Assembly (NCBI RefSeq): GCF_036311985.1
Contig: NZ_JAZDCJ010000010.1
Source: JAZDCJ01 sp036311985
Lineage (GTDB): Bacteria; Actinomycetota; Actinomycetes; Actinomycetales; Micrococcaceae
Strand: one strand, 5' to 3'
Length of the DNA: 50,740 nt
The translations under genes and the position numbers were made by a program. The notes below the pieces were generated by a model, which worked only from the letters and a program-made list of their open reading frames with translations, had not been told where the DNA came from and ran no database searches. Below, piece by piece: positions 43,488-50,740 of the stretch. Numbering within the stretch: position 1 is the first letter of the stretch; every line of letters begins with the position of its first letter.

Positions 43488-45258
43488 CGTCGCCCTCCAT
43501 CGGACGGTGGCCGCGGTGCGCCGTGGTGGCGTCCGCGCCCCGCACCGTGTTCAACGACCCGGTGGCGGGGGTGGTTCCCGTCACGGTCCGGGTGGAGGCC
43601 GGCAGCCGGTGCTGTGGTGCGAGCGGTAGCGGCGAGGATCCGAGGGGCTGTCCGATGCGGCGGGGCAGGGTCAGCCGGAAGCAGGCGCCGTTGCCGGACT
43701 CGCCCCAGGCCTGGAGCCACCCGCCGTGGAGCCGGGTGTCCTCCGCCGAGATCGACAGCCCGAGGCCGCTGCCACCGGTGGTCCGGGCCCGCGCGGGGTC
43801 GGCACGCCAGAAGCGGTCGAAGACGCGCGCGGCGTCCTCGGGGCTCATGCCGATCCCGTGATCGCGGACCGTGACGGCGACGGCGAAGTCGTCCCCGGCC
43901 ACGGAGATGTCGATGGGCCGTCCCTCGCCGTGCTCGACGGCGTTCAGGACGAGGTTGCGCAGGACGCGTTCGATGCGCCGGGGGTCCATCTCGACGACGC
44001 AGCCGCCCGTGGGCGGCACGTGGATGCGCAGCGCGGTCCCCGCCTGGCGGGCATGCGGCTCGGCCGTGTCGGCGACGCGGCGCACGACGGGGACGATGTC
44101 GAGCGGCTCGGCGTCCAGGACGGCGGCTCCGGCGTCGAAGCGGGAGATCTCGAGCAGATCGCCCAAGAGGTTCTGGAAGCGCTCGACCTGGTTGTACAAC
44201 AGCTCGGCGGAGCGGCGGTTTACGGGGTCGAAGTCCTCGCGGGCCCCGTGCAGGACCTCCGCCGCCATGCGCACCGTGGTCAAGGGGGTCCGCAGCTCGT
44301 GGGAGACGTCCGAGACGAAGCGCTGCTGCATCTGGGACAGGGTCGCGAGCTGGGTGATCTGGTCCTGGAGGCTCGTGGCCATCCGGTTGAAGGAGTTGCC
44401 GAGCCGGGCGAGCTCGTCCTCGCCCTTGACCTCCATGCGCTCCTCGAGCTGCCCGTCGGCGAGCTTCTCCGAGACGAGCGCGGCGTTGGACACGGGACGC
44501 ACCACGAGCCGGGTCGTGTACCAGGCGATGCCGCCGGTGACGAGGAGCAGGAGCGCCCCGCCGAGGACGAGGACCCGGTGGATGTAGTCGAGGGTCTCCT
44601 GCACGGAGGAGAGGTCGTAGATCAGGTACAGCGCGTACTCGCGGCCGGGCGGCAGCGAGACCTTGGTGCCGAAGGCGAGCCCGGGCACGTCGACGTTGTC
44701 CCGCGGATACTCGAGCGACTGCCAGTAGACGCCGGCGTTCTCGCGCACGGTCTGGGCCAGCTCGTCGGGGATCACGCCCGTCGTCAGCCCGCCGCTCGCG
44801 GTGTTGGTGACGTAGATGTTCTCCGAGCTGGGCAACGGCGTCAGGACGAAGTCGCGCTGGACGCTCGCACCGTCCCCCTCGACGAGGCGCAGGGTGTCGT
44901 TGACGAACGCGACGGTGCTCGAGCGGTCCGTCGTCTCGACGGACGCGAAGTTGGACTTGACCTGGTTCAGGCCGCGGACGGATTCCTCCTGGACCTGCCG
45001 GAAGCGCTCCTGGAAGAGGCCCGAGGCGATCTGGTTGGACAGGAAGACACCCGTGCCGAGCATGGCCAGGGCGGAGAGCAGCACGGTCGCGGCGACGGTG
45101 CGCCACTGGATGGAGCGCCGCCAGGCCGTGGAGAGGAAGCGCCAGGCCGAGCCGACGGCGGCCGTCCCCGGAAGGCCGGCGCGGCGCGGGGTCCCGGCGG
45201 AGGTGGTACCGCTTCCGGTCTCCGCCGCCGTCGTCGATGCCGCGGACGTCGTGGAAAT
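43480..45258 (-). CDS. mtrB: Sensor histidine kinase MtrB, non-standard start
   Basis: 592 aa if it starts at the ATT (45256-45258) that shares the A of the mtrA TGA; CTG one codon earlier is also possible. No ATG, GTG or TTG occurs in frame until GTG 45082-45084, which would cut into the first membrane helix. Order: helix (about 53-75), extracytoplasmic sensor, second helix near residue 195-215, HAMP, HisKA with VSDVSHELRTPLTTV, HATPase with LRNLVLNAVEHG, DHGIGM and GGSGLGLSI. It phosphorylates MtrA and senses division or the cell wall. Pairs with mtrA and lpqB. Confidence 0.93.
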   Translation of the reverse strand: MSTTSAASTTAAETGSGTTSAGTPRRAGLPGTAAVGSAWRFLSTAWRRSIQWRTVAATVLLSALAMLGTGVFLSNQIASGLFQERFRQVQEESVRGLNQVKSNFASVETTDRSSTVAFVNDTLRLVEGDGASVQRDFVLTPLPSSENIYVTNTASGGLTTGVIPDELAQTVRENAGVYWQSLEYPRDNVDVPGLAFGTKVSLPPGREYALYLIYDLSSVQETLDYIHRVLVLGGALLLLVTGGIAWYTTRLVVRPVSNAALVSEKLADGQLEERMEVKGEDELARLGNSFNRMATSLQDQITQLATLSQMQQRFVSDVSHELRTPLTTVRMAAEVLHGAREDFDPVNRRSAELLYNQVERFQNLLGDLLEISRFDAGAAVLDAEPLDIVPVVRRVADTAEPHARQAGTALRIHVPPTGGCVVEMDPRRIERVLRNLVLNAVEHGEGRPIDISVAGDDFAVAVTVRDHGIGMSPEDAARVFDRFWRADPARARTTGGSGLGLSISAEDTRLHGGWLQAWGESGNGACFRLTLPRRIGQPLGSSPLPLAPQHRLPASTRTVTGTTPATGSLNTVRGADATTAHRGHRPMEGDDE

Positions 45259-45935
45259 CAGCCTTGACCCGCCTTGTAGCCGACGCCGCGGACGGTCATG
45301 ACGACCTCGGGGTTCTCCGGATCGCGCTCGACCTTGGACCGCAGGCGCTGGACGTGGACATTGACGAGCCGGGTGTCGGCGGCGTGGCGGTAGCCCCAGA
45401 CCTGCTCGAGCAGCAGTTCGCGGGTGAACACCTGCCACGGCTTCCTCGCGAGCGCGACGAGCAGGTCGAACTCGAGGGGCGTGAGCGGGATGTTCTCGCC
45501 GTTGCGGGAGACCGAGTGCCCGGCGACGTCGATCATCAGGTCCACGATCTTCAGCGTCTCCGGGCCGTGCTTCTCCCCGGGACGCAGGCGCGCGCGGACG
45601 CGGGCGATCAGCTCGGCGGGCTTGAAGGGCTTCGGCACGTAGTCGTCGGCACCCGATTCGAGGCCGCGGACGACGTCGGCCGTGTCCGACTTGGCGGTGA
45701 GCATCACGATCGGCACGTCGGCCTCGGCGCGGATCTGCCGGCAGACCTCGATGCCGTCCAGACCCGGGAGCATGAGGTCCAGCAGGACCAAGTCCGGCTT
45801 GGCGTTGCGGAAGGCCTCCAGGGCCTTCGCCCCGTCGTAGCAGAACACGGGCTCGAAGTCGTCGTTGCGCAGGACGATGCCGATCATCTCCGCCAGCGCC
45901 TCGTCGTCGTCGACCACCAGAACTCGAGCCTTCAT
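45258..45935 (-). CDS. mtrA: Response regulator MtrA
   Basis: 225 aa, OmpR/PhoB class. Receiver: acidic VVDDDEALAE, phospho-acceptor Asp53 in LVLLDLMLPG, Thr80 in VMLTAKS, and Lys102 in PKPF. The C-terminal winged helix includes LTPLEFDLLVALARKPWQVFTRE and TRLVNVHVQRLRSKVE, ending VMTVRGVGYKAGQG. MtrA regulates cell wall hydrolases, rpf genes and dnaA in mycobacteria, osmoprotection in corynebacteria, and development in streptomycetes. AAGGGATG precedes the ATG. Confidence 0.97.
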   Translation of the reverse strand: MKARVLVVDDDEALAEMIGIVLRNDDFEPVFCYDGAKALEAFRNAKPDLVLLDLMLPGLDGIEVCRQIRAEADVPIVMLTAKSDTADVVRGLESGADDYVPKPFKPAELIARVRARLRPGEKHGPETLKIVDLMIDVAGHSVSRNGENIPLTPLEFDLLVALARKPWQVFTRELLLEQVWGYRHAADTRLVNVHVQRLRSKVERDPENPEVVMTVRGVGYKAGQG

Positions 45936-45982
45936 GACATCCCTTCATCCACCGCCGCGGCCCGCCGCCGCACAGGTCTCCT

Positions 45983-45993
45983 ACAAGACTATA
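45983..45993 (-). promoter_or_regulatory. Candidate mtrA -10 region
   Basis: TATAGTCTTGT on the minus strand, identical to the 11-mer at the divIVA promoter; the -10 TATAGT is at 45988-45993. The -35 is not recognisable. It lies about 50 bp before the mtrA start. Confidence 0.45.
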
Positions 45994-46098
45994 GGCACCG
46001 CCGGTGCGGCGCCCCTGCACGGCACACCGGCGGACGATAGGCTGGCCCAGACGTCCACCATGAGCACCACGCGCTTCCACAAGGGGTCACCAGCTGCC

Positions 46099-47526
46099 AT
46101 GACCGATCAACCGAGCAATCCCTACGGCGATCCCGGCCAGCCCGGACCGGACGGGACGCCGCCCGAGGCGACGCCGGGCCACGCCTCGCCGGGGCCCGCG
46201 GCACCCGGGCCCGCGCAGCCCGGTCCGGCACAGCCGGGACTCACGCCTCCGGGCCCTGCCTCGCCTGGCCACGCCTCGCCGGGCCCCACGGCACCGGGCC
46301 AGGCGGCCCCCGGCTGGGGCACTCCGCCGCAGCAGGGCTGGGGCGCCCCGGCGCAACCGGGCTGGGGGGTTCCTCCCCAGCAGGGCTGGGCCCCGCCGTC
46401 GTACGGTGCCGCCCCTCCCGGTCCGGGCGGACCCGGCCCCTACCCGCCGCCCTACGCGCCGGGCCAGGCCCCCTTCGGGCAGGGCTACGCCCCGCCGCCG
46501 AAGCCGGGAGTCGTCCCGCTGCGCCCGCTCGGCCTCGGCGACATCCTCGACGGATCGTTCCAGTCCATCCGCCGCAACGCCGGGGCCACGCTGGGCATCC
46601 CGGTCATCGTGCAACTGCTCCTGGGCCTGCTCATCGGCGTGCTGAGCCTGCCCCTCTACGGGCTCGTCATGGACCCCTCGTTCATCGAGTCCGATGTCCC
46701 GGACCTCGCGCTGCTCGGCAGTTCCCTGACCACGTTCGGGATCGGGGTCGCCGCGGCGTCGCTGCTCTCGATGCTGTTCCTCGCCTGCGTCCAGGGCCTC
46801 CTGACCATCCCCGTGCTGCGCGCGGCCGTGAACCACCGCACGCGCTTCGGCCAGGCGTTCGCCCTGGCCCGTGCCCACCTCGGACGCCTGCTGCTGCTCG
46901 GGCTGATCTGGACGGGGCTTTCCCTCCTGTCCCTCGCCCTCTTCATCGGCGTCATCGTCCTGTCCGTGCTCAGCGGCGAGCCCGCCGTGGGGATCCCGCT
47001 GGGCCTGGCCGGAAGCGCGGCCGTCGCCGCCGGATCGCTCTACGTGCTCATCAAGCTCTCCGTCGCCGCGCACGCCGTCGTCGCCGAGCAGCGCGGCCCG
47101 CTCGCCGCGCTGGGGCGCTCCTGGCGGCTGACGCGCGGCAGCTGGTGGCGGTGCTTCGGCATCATCGCGCTGACGGCCATCATCGTGGGCATCGCGACGA
47201 GCATCATCACGACCCCGATCGGCTTCGCCACCGGGCTCGGCGGGGCGCTCGTGGACCCGGGCAATCCGGAAGCCCTCTCCGACTACGTCACCAACCTGAC
47301 CGTGCTCTCCTCCGTGGTCAGCGCGGCCGTCGGCGGTCTCGCCTACGCCTACCAGTGCTGCGTGACGTCCCTGCTCTACACCGACCTGCGGATCCGCCGC
47401 GAGGGCTTCGACCTCGCCCTGCTGCGCGACGCCGACGCGGGGACCGATCCCGGCATCCCGGGGCGCACGCCCGGCCCGGGCGGGCCGGAGGCGTCCCCGG
47501 GAGCGCCGGCGGCGGGAACCGCCTGA
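46099..47526 (+). CDS. Proline-rich multi-pass membrane protein (GDPD membrane-domain family)
   Basis: 475 aa from ATG 46099 (MTDQPSNPYG), with AAGGGG 12 bases upstream; an in-frame ATG at 46060 is an alternative, placed about 16 bases after a TAGGCT -10-like element. Residues 1-140 are Pro/Gly/Ala-rich with repeated PGP-A-PGHASPGP and QQGWG motifs. About six membrane helices follow, starting at VVPLRPLGLGDILDGSF, the signature of the membrane domain also attached to some glycerophosphodiester phosphodiesterases. There is no catalytic domain. Divergent from mtrA; followed 3 bp later by the DUF4129 gene. Confidence 0.82.
   Translation: MTDQPSNPYGDPGQPGPDGTPPEATPGHASPGPAAPGPAQPGPAQPGLTPPGPASPGHASPGPTAPGQAAPGWGTPPQQGWGAPAQPGWGVPPQQGWAPPSYGAAPPGPGGPGPYPPPYAPGQAPFGQGYAPPPKPGVVPLRPLGLGDILDGSFQSIRRNAGATLGIPVIVQLLLGLLIGVLSLPLYGLVMDPSFIESDVPDLALLGSSLTTFGIGVAAASLLSMLFLACVQGLLTIPVLRAAVNHRTRFGQAFALARAHLGRLLLLGLIWTGLSLLSLALFIGVIVLSVLSGEPAVGIPLGLAGSAAVAAGSLYVLIKLSVAAHAVVAEQRGPLAALGRSWRLTRGSWWRCFGIIALTAIIVGIATSIITTPIGFATGLGGALVDPGNPEALSDYVTNLTVLSSVVSAAVGGLAYAYQCCVTSLLYTDLRIRREGFDLALLRDADAGTDPGIPGRTPGPGGPEASPGAPAAGTA
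46140..46330 (+). repeat. Low-complexity Pro/Gly/Ala coding repeat
   Basis: Imperfect repeats of about 9-15 bp (ccgggcc-, ccggcc- based) encode PGPAAPG-like units in the cytoplasmic tail of the membrane protein. Such repeats can slip during replication, so tail length may vary between strains. Confidence 0.6.
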
Positions 47527-47529
47527 CCC

Positions 47530-48195
47530 ATGTCCCGACTTCTGGCCGACGCCGTGTGGGAACCGGGCCTCGACGAGGCGCGGCGCGAGCTCGTCGACGA
47601 GCTCTCGCGGCGCGAGTACGCCGATGCCACGCCCAACCCGATCGTGGAGTTCCTGCAGCGGGCCTGGGAGGCGTTCCTGGAGTGGATCGACTCGCTCAAC
47701 TCGCTGCAGGCGAACCTGGGCTCCGTCGTCGTGCTCGTGGCGGTGGCCGTGATCGTGGCCGTCGCCGTATTGTTCGTGCGCCCGCGCCTGCGCCGCTCCG
47801 CCGCTCCGCCCGCGGCCGAGGTCGGCGTGGACACGGCCCTCGGCGCGCAGGACTACCGGCAGCGCGCCGCCGCCGCGGCCGTGGTCCACGACTGGCCGAC
47901 GGCGTGCCTGGAACGCTTCCGCGCGATCGTGCGATCGGCCGAGGAGCGCACCCTGCTCGACGAGCAGCCCGGCCGCACCGCGTTCGAGGTCTCCATGCGG
48001 CTCGAGGCCGTCTTCCCGCAGCAGGCGGAGGAGCTCGACCGCGCGGCCCTGCTCTTCAACGAGGTCCACTACGGCTTCCACCCGGCCTCGGCCGGCGACT
48101 GGAACGCCGTCTCGGCCCTCGACGCCGCGCTCGAGGCCGCTGTGCCGTCCACGGTTGGCGCGGCGGGCCGCTCCGCCCTGGCGGTGCCGCGGTGA
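47530..48195 (+). CDS. DUF4129 domain protein
   Basis: 221 aa, ATG start. The N-terminal AVWEPGLDEARRELVDELSRREY segment and one membrane helix (about residues 57-77) precede a cytoplasmic DUF4129 domain (DWPTACLERFRAIVRSAEERTLL, GRTAFEVSMRLEAVFP, ALLFNEVHYGFHPAS). The domain occurs with transglutaminase and MoxR/DUF58 systems. Its stop overlaps the GTG of the DUF4350 gene by 4 bases. Function unknown; likely part of a membrane complex with its neighbours. Confidence 0.85.
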   Translation: MSRLLADAVWEPGLDEARRELVDELSRREYADATPNPIVEFLQRAWEAFLEWIDSLNSLQANLGSVVVLVAVAVIVAVAVLFVRPRLRRSAAPPAAEVGVDTALGAQDYRQRAAAAAVVHDWPTACLERFRAIVRSAEERTLLDEQPGRTAFEVSMRLEAVFPQQAEELDRAALLFNEVHYGFHPASAGDWNAVSALDAALEAAVPSTVGAAGRSALAVPR

Positions 48196-49376
48196 GCGCC
48201 GTCGACGAGCGGCTCGAGCGCTCCGAGGCACCCGAGGCCGCCCGGACCGTCTGGCGGCGCCGCTGGCTCGCCTCCCGGTGGTGGCTCGCCGTCGTCGCCG
48301 TGGCCTGCGTCGTGGGACTCGCCTTCGCCGTGCTGCAGAGCGGCACGGACCGGCGCCCGCTCAGCCCCGGAAACCCGGCACCCGACGGCGCCATGGCCGT
48401 GGCCCAGGTCCTGGGACGCCACGGCGTGGACGTCGTCGTCCCCTCTGGCCACGAGGCGGCCCTGCAGGCCCTCCACGACGCCGGGGACGGCGGACGACTG
48501 CTGCTCGACGACCCCGACGGTCGCTTGAACCGGGACCAGCTGCGCGCCCTGGCCGGGGCCGCCGGATCCGCGGTCCTCGTCGCTCCCGGCTTCGCCGAGC
48601 TGCGGGAGTTCGCCCCCGGGATCCGCCCGGCGGGCCTCGTGCCCGAGGGCGCCGGGACGGTGGCGGCCGGGTGCGCCCTCGCCGATGCGGCCGAGGCCGG
48701 CACCGCGGCGCCGGGCGGGCAGCTGTACGACGCCGAACGCGGCTGCTTCCCGCACCGTACAGCGGGCGGGACGGCCTTCTCCTACGCCGTCGACGGGACG
48801 ACGACGGTGCTCGGGGACCCGGGATTCCTCGCCAACTCCACGGTGCTGGCCGCGGGCCATCCGGCGCTCGCCCTGCGCACGCTCGGCGCCTCGCCCACGC
48901 TCGTCTGGTTCCAGCCGACCGCGGCGGACGTCGTCCGTGACGGCCCGGCGCCCTCGCCCTTCGCCCTCCTGCCCGACTGGTTCACCCCGGTAGCGGTCTG
49001 GCTGCTCGTCACGGGCGGGATCGCCGTGCTGTGGCGTGCCCGCCGGGACGGGCCGCTCGTGGAGGAGCCGCTGCCCGTCGTCGTCCCGGCCTCCGAGACG
49101 GCGGAGGGGCGCGCCCGGTTGTACCAGGACGCGCGCGCCGTGGACGCGGCCGTCGCCGCGCTGCGGGCGGGGGCCCTGCAGCGGCTCGCCGAGCGGCTGC
49201 GCCTCGGCCCGCGCGCCACGGTCGAGGGCGTCGTCGCCGCCCTGTCCAAGGCGGGCCACGGCGAACGGGCCGCCCTGCGGTCGCTCCTGGACCCCGTCGA
49301 CGTGTCCACCGAGTCCCGGCTCACCGCCTGGGCCCATGAATTGCACACCCTCGAATCAAGGATCGGAAAACAGTGA
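48192..49376 (+). CDS. DUF4350 membrane protein
   Basis: 394 aa from a GTG overlapping the previous stop (GTGA). Two membrane helices flank an extracytoplasmic domain: helix 1 about residues 34-52 (WWLAVVAVACVVGLAFAVL) and helix 2 about 262-280. The domain starts with the DUF4350 pattern (PDGAMAVAQVLGRHGVDVVV, LLLDDPDGRLNRDQL). A helical cytoplasmic tail carries ALQRLAERLRL. It is 4-base coupled to the MoxR gene. The set DUF4129-DUF4350-MoxR-DUF58 is conserved in actinobacteria but its purpose is not established. Confidence 0.85.
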   Translation: MSAVDERLERSEAPEAARTVWRRRWLASRWWLAVVAVACVVGLAFAVLQSGTDRRPLSPGNPAPDGAMAVAQVLGRHGVDVVVPSGHEAALQALHDAGDGGRLLLDDPDGRLNRDQLRALAGAAGSAVLVAPGFAELREFAPGIRPAGLVPEGAGTVAAGCALADAAEAGTAAPGGQLYDAERGCFPHRTAGGTAFSYAVDGTTTVLGDPGFLANSTVLAAGHPALALRTLGASPTLVWFQPTAADVVRDGPAPSPFALLPDWFTPVAVWLLVTGGIAVLWRARRDGPLVEEPLPVVVPASETAEGRARLYQDARAVDAAVAALRAGALQRLAERLRLGPRATVEGVVAALSKAGHGERAALRSLLDPVDVSTESRLTAWAHELHTLESRIGKQ

Positions 49377-50344
49377 CCCAGCCAGTACAGGATCCCGTCC
49401 GCGCCCGCCAGGCCCTGCTCGACGTCCGCCGCGAGGTGTCCAAGGCCGTCGTCGGCCAGGACTCCACCGTGACGGGCCTGCTGATCGCCCTCCTCGCCCA
49501 GGGGCACGTGCTGCTCGAGGGCGTGCCGGGCGTGGCGAAGACCCTCCTGGTGCGCACGCTCTCCGCCGCCCTCGATCTGGACACCAAGCGCGTGCAGTTC
49601 ACCCCCGACCTCATGCCGGGCGACGTCACGGGCTCGCTCGTCTACGACCAGAACACGGCGGGCTTCAGCTTCCGCGAGGGGCCCGTCTTCACCAACATCC
49701 TGCTCGCCGACGAGATCAACCGCACGCCCCCGAAGACCCAGGCCTCGCTGCTCGAGGCCATGGAGGAGCGGCAGGTCAGCGTCGACGGCGTGAGCCGGCC
49801 GCTGCCCGAGCCCTTCATCGTCGCGGCGACGCAGAACCCCGTGGAGTACGAGGGCACCTACCCGCTGCCGGAGGCCCAGCTGGACCGCTTCCTGCTCAAG
49901 CTGACCATGGACCTTCCCGAGCGCGACGACGAGATCGAGATCATCCGCCGCCACAGCGAGGGCTTCAACCCCCGCCACCTCGCCGCGGCCGGCGTGCGGG
50001 CCGTCGCGTCCGCCGCGGACCTGGCGCACGCGCGCGATGCCGTGCAGGAGGTCACCGTCTCCCCCGAGGTCATCGGCTACATCGTCGACATCGTCCGGGC
50101 GACGCGCAGCGCCCCGAGCTTCCAGCTCGGCGTCTCCCCGCGCGGCGCGGCCGCCCTGCTGAACACCTCGCGGGCGTGGGCCTGGCTGAGCGGACGGGAC
50201 TTCGTGGCGCCGGACGACGTCAAGGTCCTGACCCTGCCGTGCCTGCGCCACCGCGTGGGGCTCCGCCCCGAGGCGCACATGGACGGCGTCGGGGCGGACG
50301 ACGTCCTGCAGTCGATCCTCGCCACCGTCCCGGTCCCCCGGTAG
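49373..50344 (+). CDS. MoxR-family AAA+ ATPase
   Basis: 323 aa, GTG start overlapping the DUF4350 stop. Walker A GVPGVAKTLLVRTL (about residues 49-62), Walker B ILLADEINRTPPKTQ, sensor 1 VAATQNP and the MoxR-typical QFTPDLMPGDVTGS are all visible; the lid domain follows LTLPCLRHRVGLRPEA. MoxR ATPases act as chaperones that mature partner complexes, commonly with DUF58 or VWA proteins. The DUF58 gene follows directly. Confidence 0.95.
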   Translation: MTQPVQDPVRARQALLDVRREVSKAVVGQDSTVTGLLIALLAQGHVLLEGVPGVAKTLLVRTLSAALDLDTKRVQFTPDLMPGDVTGSLVYDQNTAGFSFREGPVFTNILLADEINRTPPKTQASLLEAMEERQVSVDGVSRPLPEPFIVAATQNPVEYEGTYPLPEAQLDRFLLKLTMDLPERDDEIEIIRRHSEGFNPRHLAAAGVRAVASAADLAHARDAVQEVTVSPEVIGYIVDIVRATRSAPSFQLGVSPRGAAALLNTSRAWAWLSGRDFVAPDDVKVLTLPCLRHRVGLRPEAHMDGVGADDVLQSILATVPVPR

Positions 50345-50346
50345 CC

Positions 50347-50740
50347 ATGGCCCTGACCGCCCGCTCCTCTGGCTGACCCTGGCCGGCGTGCTCCCGGTGC
50401 TCCTGTTCCCCTCGGGGTGGACGGTGGGCGCCGTGCTGCTCGTGCTGGCCGGGCTGGCCTGCGCCGACGCGGCGCTGGCGCCCTCGCCGCGGTCCCTGCG
50501 GATCGAGCGGGCGATGCCGCGCAGCGTGAGGCTCGGAGAGCGCGCCACGGCACGGCTCTTCGTGCGGAACACGGGTCCCCGGCGCTTCCGCGGCACGCTC
50601 CGCGACGGATGGCAGCCGTCCGCCGGGGCCCGTGCCACGCGCTTCGCCCTCGACGTGCCCCCGGGCGAGCGCAGGGCGGTCCCGGTGGAACTGGCGCAGA
50701 AGGGTCGGGGGGAGAGCCGGGTCCTCCGCACGACCCCCCG
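50347..50740 (+). pseudogene. DUF58 protein, 5' part only, apparent frameshift near the start
   Basis: ATG 50347 begins the DUF58-like MALTAR and then meets TGA at 50374-50376 after nine codons. The body of the protein continues in another frame from about 50364 to the window end without a stop: LLWLTLAGVLPVLLFPSG, APSPRSLRIERA, then LRDGWQPSAGARATRF. One missing base around 50359-50365 would join the two (for example MALTAR followed by LLWLT). Either a real mutation or a sequencing/assembly error. DUF58 proteins are membrane-linked VWA-like partners of MoxR. The 3' end lies outside the window. Confidence 0.75.

Overview
The window is high-GC DNA from one actinobacterial chromosome. Gene content and order point to the Micrococcales, most likely the family Micrococcaceae (Arthrobacter/Micrococcus-like); the genus cannot be fixed by eye. 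Support comes from the conserved block DivIVA-YggT-SepF-YggS-PgeF-FtsZ-FtsQ-Mur/Fts-MraZ, from an mtrA-mtrB-lpqB-comF-hpf-secA block, and from a MurE whose diaminopimelate-recognition arginine is replaced (DDPH), which fits lysine-type peptidoglycan. No tRNA, rRNA, CRISPR array, insertion sequence or prophage is visible.

Region 1 (about 0.1-19.5 kb, all on the minus strand) is the division and cell wall (dcw) cluster. In transcription order it runs mraZ, rsmH, ftsL, ftsI, murE, murF, mraY, murD, ftsW, murG, murC, ftsQ, ftsZ, pgeF, yggS, sepF, yggT, divIVA. Many junctions are 4-base start/stop overlaps, so translation is probably coupled. Lipid II precursors are made by MurC-F, MraY and MurG and polymerised by FtsW/FtsI; FtsZ, SepF, FtsQ and FtsL build the septum, and DivIVA organises the pole. 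The promoter at the head of the cluster (near 19.6 kb) carries a 10-bp phased series of GTGGNG boxes that look like MraZ operators. A much larger 22-bp-period array of the same boxes, in the opposite orientation, lies further upstream. A hairpin resembling the actinobacterial mraW RNA motif lies between mraZ and rsmH.

Region 2 (19.9-25 kb) holds a DUF3040 membrane protein, DNA polymerase IV, a polyprenyl diphosphate synthase, an Rv2175c-like DNA-binding protein and a secreted triple-LysM lytic transglycosylase. The last gene has four 9-bp-phased GTCACA/GCAAC half-sites near its promoter, which may be an MtrA operator. Region 3 (25.2-31.5 kb) is a giant NAD-dependent glutamate dehydrogenase directly followed by a PdtaS-type sensor kinase. 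Region 4 (31.6-35.7 kb) is a poorly characterised set next to secA: a ParA/CpaE-like NTPase with a degenerate P-loop, a SAF-domain protein, a protein with two LSm-like repeats and, divergently, a LysM membrane protein and an Rv3235-family protein.

Region 5 (35.8-45.9 kb, minus strand) carries secA, a YcaQ-like winged-helix protein, hpf, comF, lpqB, mtrB and mtrA. The MtrAB-LpqB system controls cell wall hydrolases and division in relatives. mtrB has no ordinary start codon in frame upstream of its first membrane helix. Region 6 (46.1 kb to the end, plus strand) holds a proline-rich multi-pass membrane protein, DUF4129, DUF4350, a MoxR ATPase and a DUF58 protein that runs off the window. The DUF58 reading frame is broken by an apparent one-base loss just after its start.

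The window is mostly conserved housekeeping sequence. The most unusual items are regulatory: the double MraZ-box arrays and the possible MtrA site.
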